From NCBI RefSeq assembly GCF_016909155.1, contig NZ_JAFBFG010000011.1, positions 1-64,000 on the forward strand: a DNA stretch of 64,000 nt, in the 5' to 3' direction. Below the pieces are notes generated by a model. That model was given only the letters and a program-made list of their open reading frames with translations, was not told the DNA's origin and did not search any database. The first letter of the stretch is position 1. Each line of letters starts with the position of its first letter. This DNA is from Chryseomicrobium aureum. GTDB lineage: Bacteria; Bacillota; Bacilli; Bacillales_A; Planococcaceae. The position numbers and the translations under genes were made by a program. Shown here in pieces: positions 36,833 through 45,612 of this stretch.

Positions 36833-37354
36833 TCAAACAACTGATTTTTGACGCATCCATTGTCCGATCAGCTGCAGCACGATATGTTCAAACATCGCAC
36901 TTCTATCAATGAGCCCATTTGTGAACACGCCGATAGCCCCTTCATTATGGCGAATATTTTGTTTGTTCGTATAGAGGTCCATTAAAGGTCCAAGTTCCTG
37001 TCCCGCACGAATCCCCTCTGCGATTTCTTCCGGAAGAGGTAATCCAGCGCCCATTGCAGTGAACGTCTCTCCATCTCTCGTAACAAGTGCTCCCCAATTA
37101 CACAAATACAAAGTCCCTTCGATCCACTTGACTCCACCTTCTAGGCCGATGGCAATTTCTGATTCCGTTTCACGCAATGCGTGACGTGCTCGGTTTATCG
37201 CGCCTTGTCGTGTTTCCTCATCTGAGATGGGCTGTGCTGCCACATCTGATTCTGCAGGGAATGGTTGAAAATCAAAGATTACTCCAGCTTTTTCACATGC
37301 ATTTTTCACAGCTTGAATTTTCGCTTTGTTTTGTGTTCCAATAGTGCAAATCAT
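36833..37354 (-). CDS. DUF84 family inosine/xanthosine triphosphatase-like protein
   Basis: Resembles YjjX, which hydrolyses ITP/XTP and so removes damaged purine nucleotides. ATG at 37354 with TAGGAGGAA upstream gives 173 residues beginning MICTIGTQNKAKIQAVKNA, the family's N-terminal SxNxxK-like block. It continues with IGLEGGV and a C-terminal RHNEGAIGVFTNGLIDRS. Substrate is inferred from the family only. It follows ytoP after a hairpin. Confidence 0.82.
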   Translation of the reverse strand: MICTIGTQNKAKIQAVKNACEKAGVIFDFQPFPAESDVAAQPISDEETRQGAINRARHALRETESEIAIGLEGGVKWIEGTLYLCNWGALVTRDGETFTAMGAGLPLPEEIAEGIRAGQELGPLMDLYTNKQNIRHNEGAIGVFTNGLIDRSAMFEHIVLQLIGQWMRQKSVV

Positions 37355-37373
37355 ATCAGTTCCTCCTATTAAA

Positions 37374-37396
37374 GAAAGTGCCCCGAAGGACACTTT
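37374..37396 (-). terminator. Hairpin downstream of ytoP
   Basis: Minus-strand AAAGTGTCC TTCG GGGCACTTT with a T-rich tail (CTTTAATAG). It overlaps the last ytoP codon; a moderate terminator that could reduce readthrough into the DUF84 gene. Confidence 0.65.
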
Positions 37397-38468
37397 AGAC
37401 GTTGTCTTTGATTGTTTTCAATGTAGTAGCATCTGCTGATTTCACAAGTTTGATGAGCAGTTCTTTCGCTGCCGCGTAATCGTCTGTGTGAATGATCGAA
37501 GCTGCCGTATGAATATAGCGCGAGCAGATTCCGATTACTGCACTTGGAACCCCTTCGTTTGCCGTGTGGACACGTCCTGCATCGGTCCCACCTTGTGAAA
37601 TGAAATACTGGTACGGAATCTTGTTTGTTTCAGCCGTATCCAAAATGAATTCACGCATTCCACGGTGAGTCACCATCGAACGGTCTAAAATACGCAATAA
37701 TGTTCCTTTTCCAAGTTGACCAAATTCATTTTTGTCGCCAGACGCATCATTCGCTGGACTTGCATCTAGTGCGAAGAACAGATCAGGTTGAATCATCGTT
37801 GCAGATGCTTGTGCTCCACGAAGACCAACTTCTTCCATTACGTTTGCTCCAGAGAACAATTGATTCGGCAACGTTTCACCTTTTAGTTCTTTTAACAGTT
37901 CAATCGCAAGACCCACACCATAGCGGTTGTCCCACGCTTTTGCCATGATTTTTTTCGGATTTGCCATTGGCGTAAATGGACACACTGGAACGATTTGATC
38001 ACCTGGACGGATGCCCATCGCTTGAACGTCTGCTTTATCGTCTGCCCCGACATCAATCAACATGTTCTTGATATCCATAGGACGATTGCGTACTTCTTCG
38101 CTCAACAAGTGCGGCGGGATTGATCCAATCACACCAGGAATTGTTTTTTCACGTGTCACGATATCTACACGTTGCGCGAGCATGACTTGATTCCACCATC
38201 CACCAAGCGGCTGGAAACGAATCATTCCGTTTTCTGTGATGCTAGAAACCATAAATCCTACTTCATCCATGTGTCCGGCAACAAGAATGCGAGGGCTATT
38301 TTCAGGTCCCTTCTTGACACCGAAGATGCCACCCAAATTATCTTGAATGATGTCATCCGAATATTTTTCTAGTTCTGATCGTACGAAGTTACGAACTTGG
38401 TGCTCATTTCCTGGCGTTCCAGGTAGTTCTGTTAATGTTTTAAACAACTGCAAAGTTTCTTGATTCAC
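37395..38468 (-). CDS. ytoP: M42 family aminopeptidase YtoP
   Basis: Metal-dependent glutamyl/leucyl-type aminopeptidase or deblocking peptidase. GTG at 38468 with AAGGGGGA upstream gives 357 residues. Two-metal ligands are in [18 protein letters not shown], catalytic [17 protein letters not shown] and IHTAASIIH. Family proteins assemble into large tetrahedral shells. Immediately downstream is a terminator-like hairpin. Substrate preference cannot be read. Confidence 0.92.
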   Translation of the reverse strand: MNQETLQLFKTLTELPGTPGNEHQVRNFVRSELEKYSDDIIQDNLGGIFGVKKGPENSPRILVAGHMDEVGFMVSSITENGMIRFQPLGGWWNQVMLAQRVDIVTREKTIPGVIGSIPPHLLSEEVRNRPMDIKNMLIDVGADDKADVQAMGIRPGDQIVPVCPFTPMANPKKIMAKAWDNRYGVGLAIELLKELKGETLPNQLFSGANVMEEVGLRGAQASATMIQPDLFFALDASPANDASGDKNEFGQLGKGTLLRILDRSMVTHRGMREFILDTAETNKIPYQYFISQGGTDAGRVHTANEGVPSAVIGICSRYIHTAASIIHTDDYAAAKELLIKLVKSADATTLKTIKDNV

Positions 38469-38634
38469 TTGTAATGTCCCCCTTAACAAAATCACTCTAC
38501 TTTCTAGTGTAGTAGAATCTAGTGCAAAATTCCATCTTTTCTTTCGATTTTCGAAATAGCTAATGTTTCGTTTTCTGTTTAAAAACGTATATACTGTGTG
38601 TAAGGTATTTTTTGTATAGAGGAGGAATTCGTAA

Positions 38635-38952
38635 ATGAGATTACGTGATTATATGATGGGTCTAGGAACAGGTGTCGTGATTGGGGTCGTCGCTTCACAA
38701 GCAGCTAGTCGCTATATTCCAAGTGTGACAGCGGATCAAGTTTTAGAGCAGGTGAAGGAAGCCTTTAAGCAAGAGGGGCCAATTGACGGGTCTTGGGTCT
38801 ATATGAAAACTGAACCGTTTCATGTTGGCTTTATCGAGACAGAAGTTTTTAAAGGTGGCATTACGCGTATGAAAAACGGGCAGACTGAAAACTACGAGTT
38901 TGCAGCGGATGCGCGTACAGGCTCTGTGTTAGAGATTAAAAAGATTTCATAA
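38635..38952 (+). CDS. ytzB: YtzB, PepSY-like small protein
   Basis: A 105-residue protein with an N-terminal hydrophobic segment ([19 protein letters not shown], about 7-26) that could be a membrane anchor, then a PepSY-like domain with [14 protein letters not shown] at the end. Matches Bacillus YtzB in length and position. PepSY domains are thought to modulate proteases; no specific partner is evident. A strong AGAGGAGGAATT site precedes the ATG. It is divergent from ytoP and followed by a terminator. Confidence 0.85.
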   Translation: MRLRDYMMGLGTGVVIGVVASQAASRYIPSVTADQVLEQVKEAFKQEGPIDGSWVYMKTEPFHVGFIETEVFKGGITRMKNGQTENYEFAADARTGSVLEIKKIS

Positions 38953-38967
38953 ATGAATGGTGAGTGA

Positions 38968-38998
38968 AACGAATCGCTGGAGCAGCGGTTCGTTTTTT
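38968..38998 (+). terminator. Terminator downstream of ytzB
   Basis: AACGAATCGCT / AGCGGTTCGTT with one mismatch, followed by six T's, 15 bp after the stop. Confidence 0.85.
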
Positions 38999-39046
38999 AA
39001 TTTGGTGTGTAGTTTGGTTGAGCGGCCGTTCATCGGACGAAGCGGC

Positions 39047-39143
39047 GATTTGTTCGACACTAAATGGGATTTGTTCTACCCAAATCGATTTTTATTCTAC
39101 CGAAATCAGATTTGTTCTACCGAAGTCATGTTATGGAAACTAT
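39047..39143. repeat. Array of about 21-nt words (TTCTACC type)
   Basis: GATTTGTTCGACACTAAATGG, GATTTGTTCTACCCAAATCG, TTTTATTCTACCGAAATCA and GATTTGTTCTACCGAAGTC follow one another at 20-21 nt. It ends TGTTATGGAAACTATT. The same word set and ending occur at 48822-48913. Confidence 0.85.
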
Positions 39144-39150
39144 TCGCCAA

Positions 39151-39182
39151 CAAAAAAACCGGCCCCCACTCCAGAGGCCGGA
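39151..39182 (-). terminator. Terminator of the pepV-ytnP gene run
   Basis: Minus-strand CCGGCC ... GGCCGG stem with an 11-base loop, followed by seven T's, 6 bp after ytnP. Confidence 0.9.
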
Positions 39183-39188
39183 TCCAAA

Positions 39189-40037
39189 TTAAGGTGTACG
39201 TTTCACAGCGTCGACAATTTCTTTACCGTCCGGTGACCATTTCAACAAACGATAAAACGAGTCATGGTAGAAACTTACCCAGTACCCGTTGTCGAGCACT
39301 TCTTTCACTAACTTCTCTTTTGTAAAAACAGACGTCATCGGATAATCATCATACGCTAAAACCCATAACGGACTTTGGTGCGCATGTGTCGGCATCAAAT
39401 CTGCAAAGTGAATAATTGTCTCGCCGTTTTGTTCCATTTTGATGATACTATGGCCATCACTATGACCACCTGTATGAATCATTGTAAGACCTGGAATGAC
39501 TTCGTGTGTTTCTGAGAAAGTTTGCACCTGCTGCTCAATTGGCTGCCAGTTCTCTTTCCAGTATGTATTGCGTGAACGAACATTCGGATTGCGCATCTCG
39601 TTCCATTCTACTTCCGACACAAAGATTGTGGCATTTGGGAATGTGGAGCTGTATGAACCATCTTGCTCTAAACTTGTCAATCCAGACGCGTGATCAAAGT
39701 GCATGTGAGTCATCATAATGTGCGTGATGTCAGCGGGTGTTAAGCCGAGTTCCGCTAATTGTTCGTTGACACGAGATTCGTCCGTAATGCCGTAGTTGCG
39801 CTTTTTCTTGTCATCAAACTTCCCCGCATTTAGTCCGGATTCCAACAAGATTTTGTAGTCACCTGTTTGAATGAGTAGTGGATCACACGGAAGTTCGATT
39901 TGATTTTGTTCATTGACCGGATATCTTTTTGACCAAAGCGGTTTCGGAACGACGCCAAACATCGCTCCTCCATCCATATTGGTTGTACCACCTTTTAACC
40001 ATGTAAACGTAAATTCCCCAAATTGATACGTGTCCAT
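39189..40037 (-). CDS. ytnP: YtnP, metallo-beta-lactamase-fold lactonase
   Basis: Predicted quorum-quenching lactonase; the B. subtilis enzyme inactivates acyl-homoserine lactones and a Streptomyces signal. ATG at 40037 gives 282 residues, the Bacillus length. The dinuclear metal site is intact: [11 protein letters not shown], the GGHSDGHS histidine, and [11 protein letters not shown]. No signal peptide. It is the last gene of a six-gene run, 10 bp after trmB. Confidence 0.9.
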   Translation of the reverse strand: MDTYQFGEFTFTWLKGGTTNMDGGAMFGVVPKPLWSKRYPVNEQNQIELPCDPLLIQTGDYKILLESGLNAGKFDDKKKRNYGITDESRVNEQLAELGLTPADITHIMMTHMHFDHASGLTSLEQDGSYSSTFPNATIFVSEVEWNEMRNPNVRSRNTYWKENWQPIEQQVQTFSETHEVIPGLTMIHTGGHSDGHSIIKMEQNGETIIHFADLMPTHAHQSPLWVLAYDDYPMTSVFTKEKLVKEVLDNGYWVSFYHDSFYRLLKWSPDGKEIVDAVKRTP

Positions 40038-40047
40038 TTCTTCACCC

Positions 40048-40689
40048 CTAGTTGAATTTTGCTTCAAGTCGATAAATCGGCTGCCCCTTTGCAGCAAACT
40101 TTTCCTCATACTCTGTTCGTACATTGTCTTCTGGCTCGTTGGCATGCAAATCGAGCGAGACAAATACTAGTTTCATGCCAAAATCGGTCATGCTCATCAA
40201 AGAATACTCAAATAAGCCACGATTGTCGGTTTTAAAGTGTACTTCTCCACCTTCAGGTAGCAACTCTTTATAAAGTGTAAGGAAGTTGGCATGCGTTAGA
40301 CGACGTTTCGCATGACGGGTTTTTGGCCATGGATCCGAGAAGTTCAAATACACTTGACCAATGTCGCCTTTATCAAAATACTCCGTGAGGTCTTTTCCAT
40401 TTACATTCAATAGACGTAAGTTTGGAAGAGATTCCTGCTCCAGTACTTTTTCAAGAGCAACCACGATAACAGAATCATACAATTCGATTCCGATGTAATT
40501 GATGTGCGGGTTTTGACGTGCCATGCCAATGACAAAGGCACCTTTGCCTGTTCCAACTTCGACATGAACGGGGTTTGTGTTCCCGAACTCTTCATGCCAT
40601 TTTCCTTTTCGTGATTCCGGGTCCGCAATAACGACTTCCGGATGGGCTTTAATATAGTCTTCAGCCCATGGTTTATGACGTAAACGCAT
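40048..40689 (-). CDS. trmB: tRNA (guanine-N7-)-methyltransferase
   Basis: Forms m7G46 in the tRNA variable loop. The 213-residue SAM methyltransferase has motif I as [15 protein letters not shown] and the TrmB signature [16 protein letters not shown], then [19 protein letters not shown] precedes the ATG. It sits 14 bp after the lipid-kinase-like gene and 10 bp before ytnP, a conserved Bacillus neighbourhood. Confidence 0.97.
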   Translation of the reverse strand: MRLRHKPWAEDYIKAHPEVVIADPESRKGKWHEEFGNTNPVHVEVGTGKGAFVIGMARQNPHINYIGIELYDSVIVVALEKVLEQESLPNLRLLNVNGKDLTEYFDKGDIGQVYLNFSDPWPKTRHAKRRLTHANFLTLYKELLPEGGEVHFKTDNRGLFEYSLMSMTDFGMKLVFVSLDLHANEPEDNVRTEYEEKFAAKGQPIYRLEAKFN

Positions 40690-40703
40690 AGTTGTTCACC
40701 TTT

Positions 40704-41621
40704 CTATTTCACGGGCATTGCCCAAGTTTGTGGCTTCAATGAAACCTCTGCCCATTCATGAGGCAGCAATTCACCGCAGAATTCTCCGTCGGTATGCCCA
40801 ATTGTTGCATGTGCGAAGCGAAAGCGAAAGCTAGTGCCGGAAAAACTTTGGACTGCTTTCAACTTTGTGTGCCAGCCTATAAAGACCGTACCAAATAAAA
40901 CAAGTAATTTCCACCTTGAAATGTTTGATACGACGGTTGCTTCCAGAATTTCATCCACCGGATTCGATTGAGGAGAAATTTTCATTCCACCTCCAAAATA
41001 CGATTGATTGCATACGACAACAAACCAAACATCCGGTATTTGATGCGGCCGCCCGTCAATTTCAAGGTGTAAAGAGGACGGCTTATACGTGAGAAGCTCC
41101 TTCACGACGACTCCGTAATACGCTACTTTCCCAACACCATAGCGGTTGAATCTTTTTTTCCAGATCGAACGATTGGCTGCATAGACGACCTTTGCGTCAA
41201 ATCCATATCCCGCATTGTTCACAAAAATTGCACGATTGAGTGGCGTTGATAATTGACCGATACGCATCTGAACGGAAGTTGTGGATTGCATTAGTAAGTC
41301 AATCTCTTCAGCGGACTTAATGGTTGTGAATGTCCGACCAAAATCATTGCCACTGCCTGCAGAGAGAGCCACGACTTCTACATGGGTGCTTCCCGCACAT
41401 CCCTCAATCACTTCGTGAACCGTTCCGTCTCCTCCAATCGCAACAAGTAGGGTTGGCTGAGCATCTTGACTGATTTTCTGCGCAAATTCGACTGCATGTC
41501 GATGGTATTCGGAAAAGAAAACTTCATACGGTTTCGCCAGTTGCTTTTCTACTTGATACCATTTCTTTAATGCTTGACCATTGCCAGCCGCTGGATTTAC
41601 AACTACAACGAGCCGCTTCAT
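40704..41621 (-). CDS. ytlR: Diacylglycerol kinase-family lipid kinase, YtlR-like
   Basis: A 305-residue DagK/NAD-kinase-fold protein. The catalytic GGDGT is at 63-67 (AIGGDGTVHEVIEG), the second block is LSAGSGNDFGRTF, and the C-terminal beta-sandwich ends IGHTDGE. DgkB is the proven diacylglycerol kinase of Bacillus; this is the YtlR-type paralog, whose lipid substrate is not established. The start overlaps the thpR stop by 4 bp. Confidence 0.88.
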   Translation of the reverse strand: MKRLVVVVNPAAGNGQALKKWYQVEKQLAKPYEVFFSEYHRHAVEFAQKISQDAQPTLLVAIGGDGTVHEVIEGCAGSTHVEVVALSAGSGNDFGRTFTTIKSAEEIDLLMQSTTSVQMRIGQLSTPLNRAIFVNNAGYGFDAKVVYAANRSIWKKRFNRYGVGKVAYYGVVVKELLTYKPSSLHLEIDGRPHQIPDVWFVVVCNQSYFGGGMKISPQSNPVDEILEATVVSNISRWKLLVLFGTVFIGWHTKLKAVQSFSGTSFRFRFAHATIGHTDGEFCGELLPHEWAEVSLKPQTWAMPVK

Positions 41622-42163
41622 TGAAACAACTCCAGTTGCAGTGGAAAACTTGCAATCTGTTCATAACTGGGGCGCATACCTTTGTTGACACGGAACAGAC
41701 AGAACTCGGCTACCTCCCAGCTTACTTGTGCTTGGCCTGTAAACCGAATGTCCTCTATTTGTCGTGTACGTTTTGCAAGCGTGACATGGGGAACATAAGG
41801 TGATTTTCTATCTGCCCCGAATCGTGACGTGACGGCCCACAGTTTTTGTTCAAGCTCATCTAGTGCTTGATTTCCTTCAACCGCTGTATAGACGACACGA
41901 GGAATTTTGCCCTCTCCAAACCCAGCAATCTCCGTGGTACTCATCGAAAACGGTTTACTCTTCAATTCTGAGAGTAGCTGTTGAAGCTGTTGGAGCTGAT
42001 CTGAAGACAGCTCTCCGATAAAAGACAAAGTGCAATGTAAATCAGTTGCATGCGTAACACGGCGGTAATAGTGCTCGAGTTCAAGTGTTTGTTGCAGATT
42101 TATAAAATAGGCATGGTATTTAGAAGGGACCGGGATCCCGACAAAATAATGCGCATTAGACAT
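41618..42163 (-). CDS. thpR: RNA 2',3'-cyclic phosphodiesterase (LigT/ThpR)
   Basis: 2H-phosphoesterase-family protein that opens terminal 2',3'-cyclic phosphates. I chose ATG at 42163 (MSNAHYFVGIPVP), which gives 181 residues; the longer frame reads into dat. Both catalytic tetrapeptides are present: HCTLSFIG (near 48) and HVTLAKRT (near 131). The start codon overlaps the dat stop (ATGTCTAA), and no clear ribosome-binding site is seen, so it probably depends on coupling to dat. B. subtilis name ytlP. Confidence 0.9.
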   Translation of the reverse strand: MSNAHYFVGIPVPSKYHAYFINLQQTLELEHYYRRVTHATDLHCTLSFIGELSSDQLQQLQQLLSELKSKPFSMSTTEIAGFGEGKIPRVVYTAVEGNQALDELEQKLWAVTSRFGADRKSPYVPHVTLAKRTRQIEDIRFTGQAQVSWEVAEFCLFRVNKGMRPSYEQIASFPLQLELFQ

Positions 42164-43007
42164 GAAGTTGTTGTGGCAGTTTTGCTTCGAATGCTTGCTG
42201 TAGCTTTCGAGTCCATTCCCCTGGCTTGCCATCTCCAATTACGGTTTCATCGATTTTCACGACTGGCATGACCTCGATTCCAGTCGACGATACAATAAAT
42301 TCATCCATATGAAGTGCTTGTTCCTTAGTAAAGGCTTCTTCTACGACAGGAAGACCGATTTCTGCGCAACAATCCAAAATAACTTGACGCGTGATTCCAT
42401 TCAAAATCAAGTTGTTTACAGGGTGTGTATAAAGAACTCCATTTTTAATGCCGTATGCGTTCGACGACGAACCTTCTGTAATGACTTCTCCGCGATGCTG
42501 CACCGCTTCGAAACAGCCTTTTTGTACGGCTTCTTGTTTTGCCATGACATTTCCAAGCAGATTTAAAGATTTTATGTCACAACGTAACCAGCGAACATCT
42601 TCGACTAAACAAACAGTAACTCCCGTTTCAAGTTCGTTGACAGGTCGTGCTGATTCGCGTGTGTAGCCTGTCACAACAGCTTCCACTGCAGGATTCGGGA
42701 ATGCATGGTTCCGCGGCGAATGACCGCGAGTTACTTGTAAGTACACAATCCCTGTTCCTAATTCATTTTCTTCGATTAATTGATGAATCAAGTGATGCAG
42801 CACATCTTTTGTGTACGGGATTGCCATACCGATTTTATCGGCACTCGCATACAATCGGTCGATATGTTCTGTTGCAGTGAATACGTCTCCGTTGTATACC
42901 TTTACAACTTCATAAATGCCGTCTCCAAACTGATAGCCGCGGTCTTCGATGCTGATATGTACAGCGTCTCGTGCAACAAGTTGATCATTCCAAAGTACTT
43001 TTTCCAT
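42156..43007 (-). CDS. dat: D-alanine/D-amino acid aminotransferase
   Basis: Interconverts D-alanine and 2-oxoglutarate with pyruvate and D-glutamate, supplying D-Glu for the cell wall. The 283-residue fold-type IV PLP enzyme has Lys146 in DIKSLNLLGNV and the family's YQFGDGIYEVV near 25 and SSSNAYG near 180. It begins 3 bp after pepV and overlaps thpR by 8 bp. Coupling to a dipeptidase may feed D-amino acid pools. Confidence 0.94.
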   Translation of the reverse strand: MEKVLWNDQLVARDAVHISIEDRGYQFGDGIYEVVKVYNGDVFTATEHIDRLYASADKIGMAIPYTKDVLHHLIHQLIEENELGTGIVYLQVTRGHSPRNHAFPNPAVEAVVTGYTRESARPVNELETGVTVCLVEDVRWLRCDIKSLNLLGNVMAKQEAVQKGCFEAVQHRGEVITEGSSSNAYGIKNGVLYTHPVNNLILNGITRQVILDCCAEIGLPVVEEAFTKEQALHMDEFIVSSTGIEVMPVVKIDETVIGDGKPGEWTRKLQQAFEAKLPQQLHV

Positions 43008-43010
43008 GAG

Positions 43011-44405
43011 TTAGTCCTTCTTTCCCGCGAGTTCAGCAAGTGCATCTGCATAGATTGCTGTCGCTTTTAGTAGATTTTTAATGTCGACAAATTCATCGGC
43101 TTGGTGGGCAACGTCTGCTTCTCCTGGGAACACCATACCAAATGCAACTCCCTTTTTAAGCACACGCGCATAGGTTCCGCCACCAATTGCGAGAAGTTCT
43201 GCTTTTTCACCAGTTTGTCTTTCGTATACAGTAGATAACGTCTGAATCAGCTCATCGGATGCATCTACATAATGCGGACCTGAGTTTGAACTGACACGCA
43301 CGTCGACTTTGTTCTGTTTGAAATAGTCCGTAATTTTCTCAACGAGTTCTTCAAACGGTGCGCTGACGGAGTAGCGCATGCTCACTTTGATTGTGAACCC
43401 TTCTTCACGCACAAAGTGAAGGACACCCGCATTGTAGGTTGTTTCACCTGACATTTCGTCAGAAAAATACCCATCAAATGTTTTTCCACGGGAATCGCTT
43501 CCGAATGCATCCACCAAAGTCTTCACGAATTTCGCACCTTGCCCGCCTATATTTAACGTAACAAGAAATTCTGCAAGTTTGACTGCAGCATTGATCCCGT
43601 TATCCGGCTCCATCGCATGCGAGGATTTTCCGCTGACTATAAGTGAAGTTTTCCCGTTCACGTTTTGCGCTTTTCCCTTTAGGTTATTTGCAAGTAAAAA
43701 TTTCTGGAAAGAGGCCTCGAGTTCGCTAAGTGGCAACTCGAGAAGCGCATTCGCTTCATCTGGCACCATGTTCGTACGTTCTCCTGACTGGAAAAATACT
43801 AGTGAAGAAGCCTCGTTTGTTGACGACTGAGACAATTCAATCCCTGCGATTCCTTTTTCCGCATTGATAATTGGAAAATCAGCGTCAGGCGCAAATCCTA
43901 GTGTTGGCATCTCTTCAGTTTCAAAATAACGCCGCACACAGCGGAATCCACTCTCTTCATCCGTTCCGATGATTAGACGAACGCGTCGCTCTAGTGGAAT
44001 ACCTGAATCTTTTACAAGTTTCATTGCCATCCAAGCAGCCATAGTCGGTCCTTTGTCGTCGATCGTGCCGCGCCCAATCATTTTTGAGCCGACGATTCGT
44101 CCTTCAAATGGTGGCACACTCCACCCATCCCCCGCTGGAACAACATCTACGTGACCGAGAACACCAATCAGTTCATCCCCTTGTCCCATCTCGATATGTC
44201 CTGCGACGTTTGCAACATTCTTCGTCGTCATTCCCTGCTCTGCTCCAAGATGCAGAAGGTATTCGAGTGCTTCGAGAGGTTTGGGTCCAAACGGGGCGTC
44301 TTCTGTAGCAGCAGATTCATCCAACACACTTTCTATAGAAATTAACTGCTGGAGTTCTTTCAATAGCTCGTCTTTTCGTGCTGTGGCTAGTTCAAACCAA
44401 TTCAT
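43011..44405 (-). CDS. pepV: Dipeptidase PepV (M20 family)
   Basis: Zinc dipeptidase with broad dipeptide specificity. ATG at 44405 with TGAGGAGGAC upstream gives 464 residues beginning MNWFELATARKDELL. Metal and catalytic residues lie in GHVDVVPAGDGW, GRGTIDDKGP, GTDEESG and APDADFP. First gene of the compact pepV-dat-thpR-ytlR-trmB-ytnP run. B. subtilis counterpart is ytjP. Confidence 0.95.
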   Translation of the reverse strand: MNWFELATARKDELLKELQQLISIESVLDESAATEDAPFGPKPLEALEYLLHLGAEQGMTTKNVANVAGHIEMGQGDELIGVLGHVDVVPAGDGWSVPPFEGRIVGSKMIGRGTIDDKGPTMAAWMAMKLVKDSGIPLERRVRLIIGTDEESGFRCVRRYFETEEMPTLGFAPDADFPIINAEKGIAGIELSQSSTNEASSLVFFQSGERTNMVPDEANALLELPLSELEASFQKFLLANNLKGKAQNVNGKTSLIVSGKSSHAMEPDNGINAAVKLAEFLVTLNIGGQGAKFVKTLVDAFGSDSRGKTFDGYFSDEMSGETTYNAGVLHFVREEGFTIKVSMRYSVSAPFEELVEKITDYFKQNKVDVRVSSNSGPHYVDASDELIQTLSTVYERQTGEKAELLAIGGGTYARVLKKGVAFGMVFPGEADVAHQADEFVDIKNLLKATAIYADALAELAGKKD

Positions 44406-44631
44406 GGTAGTCCTCCTCAAGATGAATAATGCTTCTATTTTACACCGAAATAGCATTAAGGTTTTGTAAAATCAGCAAATTTTCTAGAAAATTGTTGCAA
44501 AAGCGCTTATAATGAAATTGTCAGATAGTTTTAGAATAGAACATAAAGGGGATGTCTAAAGTAACTAGTTAACCGTTTTACCAATCGTCCGCTAGTCGAG
44601 TCAAGGATACGATAAGAAGGAGTGGTTACGA

Positions 44632-44853
44632 ATGAAACCAACTACTGATCGGATGCTCAATCGAATTAAAGATATGTATATGTTCATCCGTGAGAACGGA
44701 ACAGTAACAACACAAGATTTAGTCGAAGAATTTGGCATCACTCCTCGCACGATTCAACGAGATTTGAACGTGCTAGCATTTAATGACCTAGTCATCAGCC
44801 CTGTTAGAGGGAAATGGACAACGACGAACAAACGCGTTAAAATCTCATCGTAG
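44632..44853 (+). CDS. ytzE: YtzE, DeoR-type helix-turn-helix protein
   Basis: A 73-residue protein that is essentially only a winged HTH of the DeoR type (IRENGTVTTQDLVEEFGITPRTIQRDLNVL). It has no effector domain, so it could be a minimal repressor or accessory factor. It matches Bacillus YtzE in size. A GAAGGAG site lies upstream, and a plausible sigma-A -10 TATAAT at 44508-44513 implies a leader of about 110 nt. It is divergent from pepV. Confidence 0.87.
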   Translation: MKPTTDRMLNRIKDMYMFIRENGTVTTQDLVEEFGITPRTIQRDLNVLAFNDLVISPVRGKWTTTNKRVKISS

Positions 44854-44872
44854 ACAACCCACAACTTAGAAC

Positions 44873-44903
44873 GAAGAGAGGCCCCAATCGGAGCCTCTCT
44901 TTT
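44873..44903 (+). terminator. Terminator downstream of ytzE
   Basis: AAGAGAGGC / GCCTCTCTT stem followed by TTTT, convergent to the end of the pseudouridine synthase gene, for which it could also serve. Confidence 0.85.
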
Positions 44904-44907
44904 ATGT

Positions 44908-45612
44908 TTACTGTAAGTTTTTGAATTCTTCTTCTGTGAGTTCCCGGTAGTCACCTTCAGAAAGTGTCTCATCTAAACGAAGATTAGCCATTTCAAGACG
45001 TTTTAAGTAGACGACTTTTTTCTCTACCGCTTCAAACATCCGCTTGACCTGATGAAACTTTCCTTCTGTGATGATGAGTTCAATCTTCGAAACCGAATCA
45101 CTTTCGAGTATAATCAGTTCTCCAGGCTTCGTAATGTATCCTTCTCCGATTTCCACACCACGCGCAAACGCTGCAACATCTGCTTCCGTCACAACACCCT
45201 CCACATGAGCATAGTACTTTTTCGGCACTTTCTTTTTAGGAGAAAGCAAACGATGTGTTAGATCGCCGTCATTCGTTAGCAGCAAGAGTCCGACAGTATC
45301 TTTGTCTAGACGACCGACTGGGTGAAGATCGTAATGGCGAACAGCCGCATCCAATAAATCGAGCACCGTTTTGACTCGGTGGTCTTCTGTTGCAGAAATG
45401 ACTCCCGGTGGTTTATTCATCATTAAATATATATACGGCTTAAATAGTACTTGTTCATCATAGACACGGATATCCGCTTTGTCTGGATCAATGGATAAAC
45501 CACTGTCCTTTACAAGAACTCCGTTCACAGTGACAGCTCGTGCTTTCACAAGCTGTTTGACTTCTTTTCGCGTTCCAATGCCCATGTTCCCTAAAAACTT
45601 ATCGAGTCGCAT
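44908..45612 (-). CDS. ytzG: RsuA-family 16S/23S rRNA pseudouridine synthase YtzG
   Basis: A 234-residue pseudouridine synthase with an N-terminal S4 domain (MRLDKFLGNMGIGTRKEVKQL) and the catalytic Asp in GRLDKDTVGLLLLTNDG near residue 100. Closest in type to RsuA (16S U516), though the site is not proven. Two ATGs are in tandem; the second (45612) matches the family N-terminus and has better spacing, the first (45615) overlaps the murJ stop by 4 bp. Transcribed with murJ. Confidence 0.93.
   Translation of the reverse strand: MRLDKFLGNMGIGTRKEVKQLVKARAVTVNGVLVKDSGLSIDPDKADIRVYDEQVLFKPYIYLMMNKPPGVISATEDHRVKTVLDLLDAAVRHYDLHPVGRLDKDTVGLLLLTNDGDLTHRLLSPKKKVPKKYYAHVEGVVTEADVAAFARGVEIGEGYITKPGELIILESDSVSKIELIITEGKFHQVKRMFEAVEKKVVYLKRLEMANLRLDETLSEGDYRELTEEEFKNLQ

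Noticed and set aside
44495-44513. cre site upstream of ytzE
   Set aside because: TGCAAAAGCGCTTATA looks cre-like but has three mismatches when aligned on the central CG.
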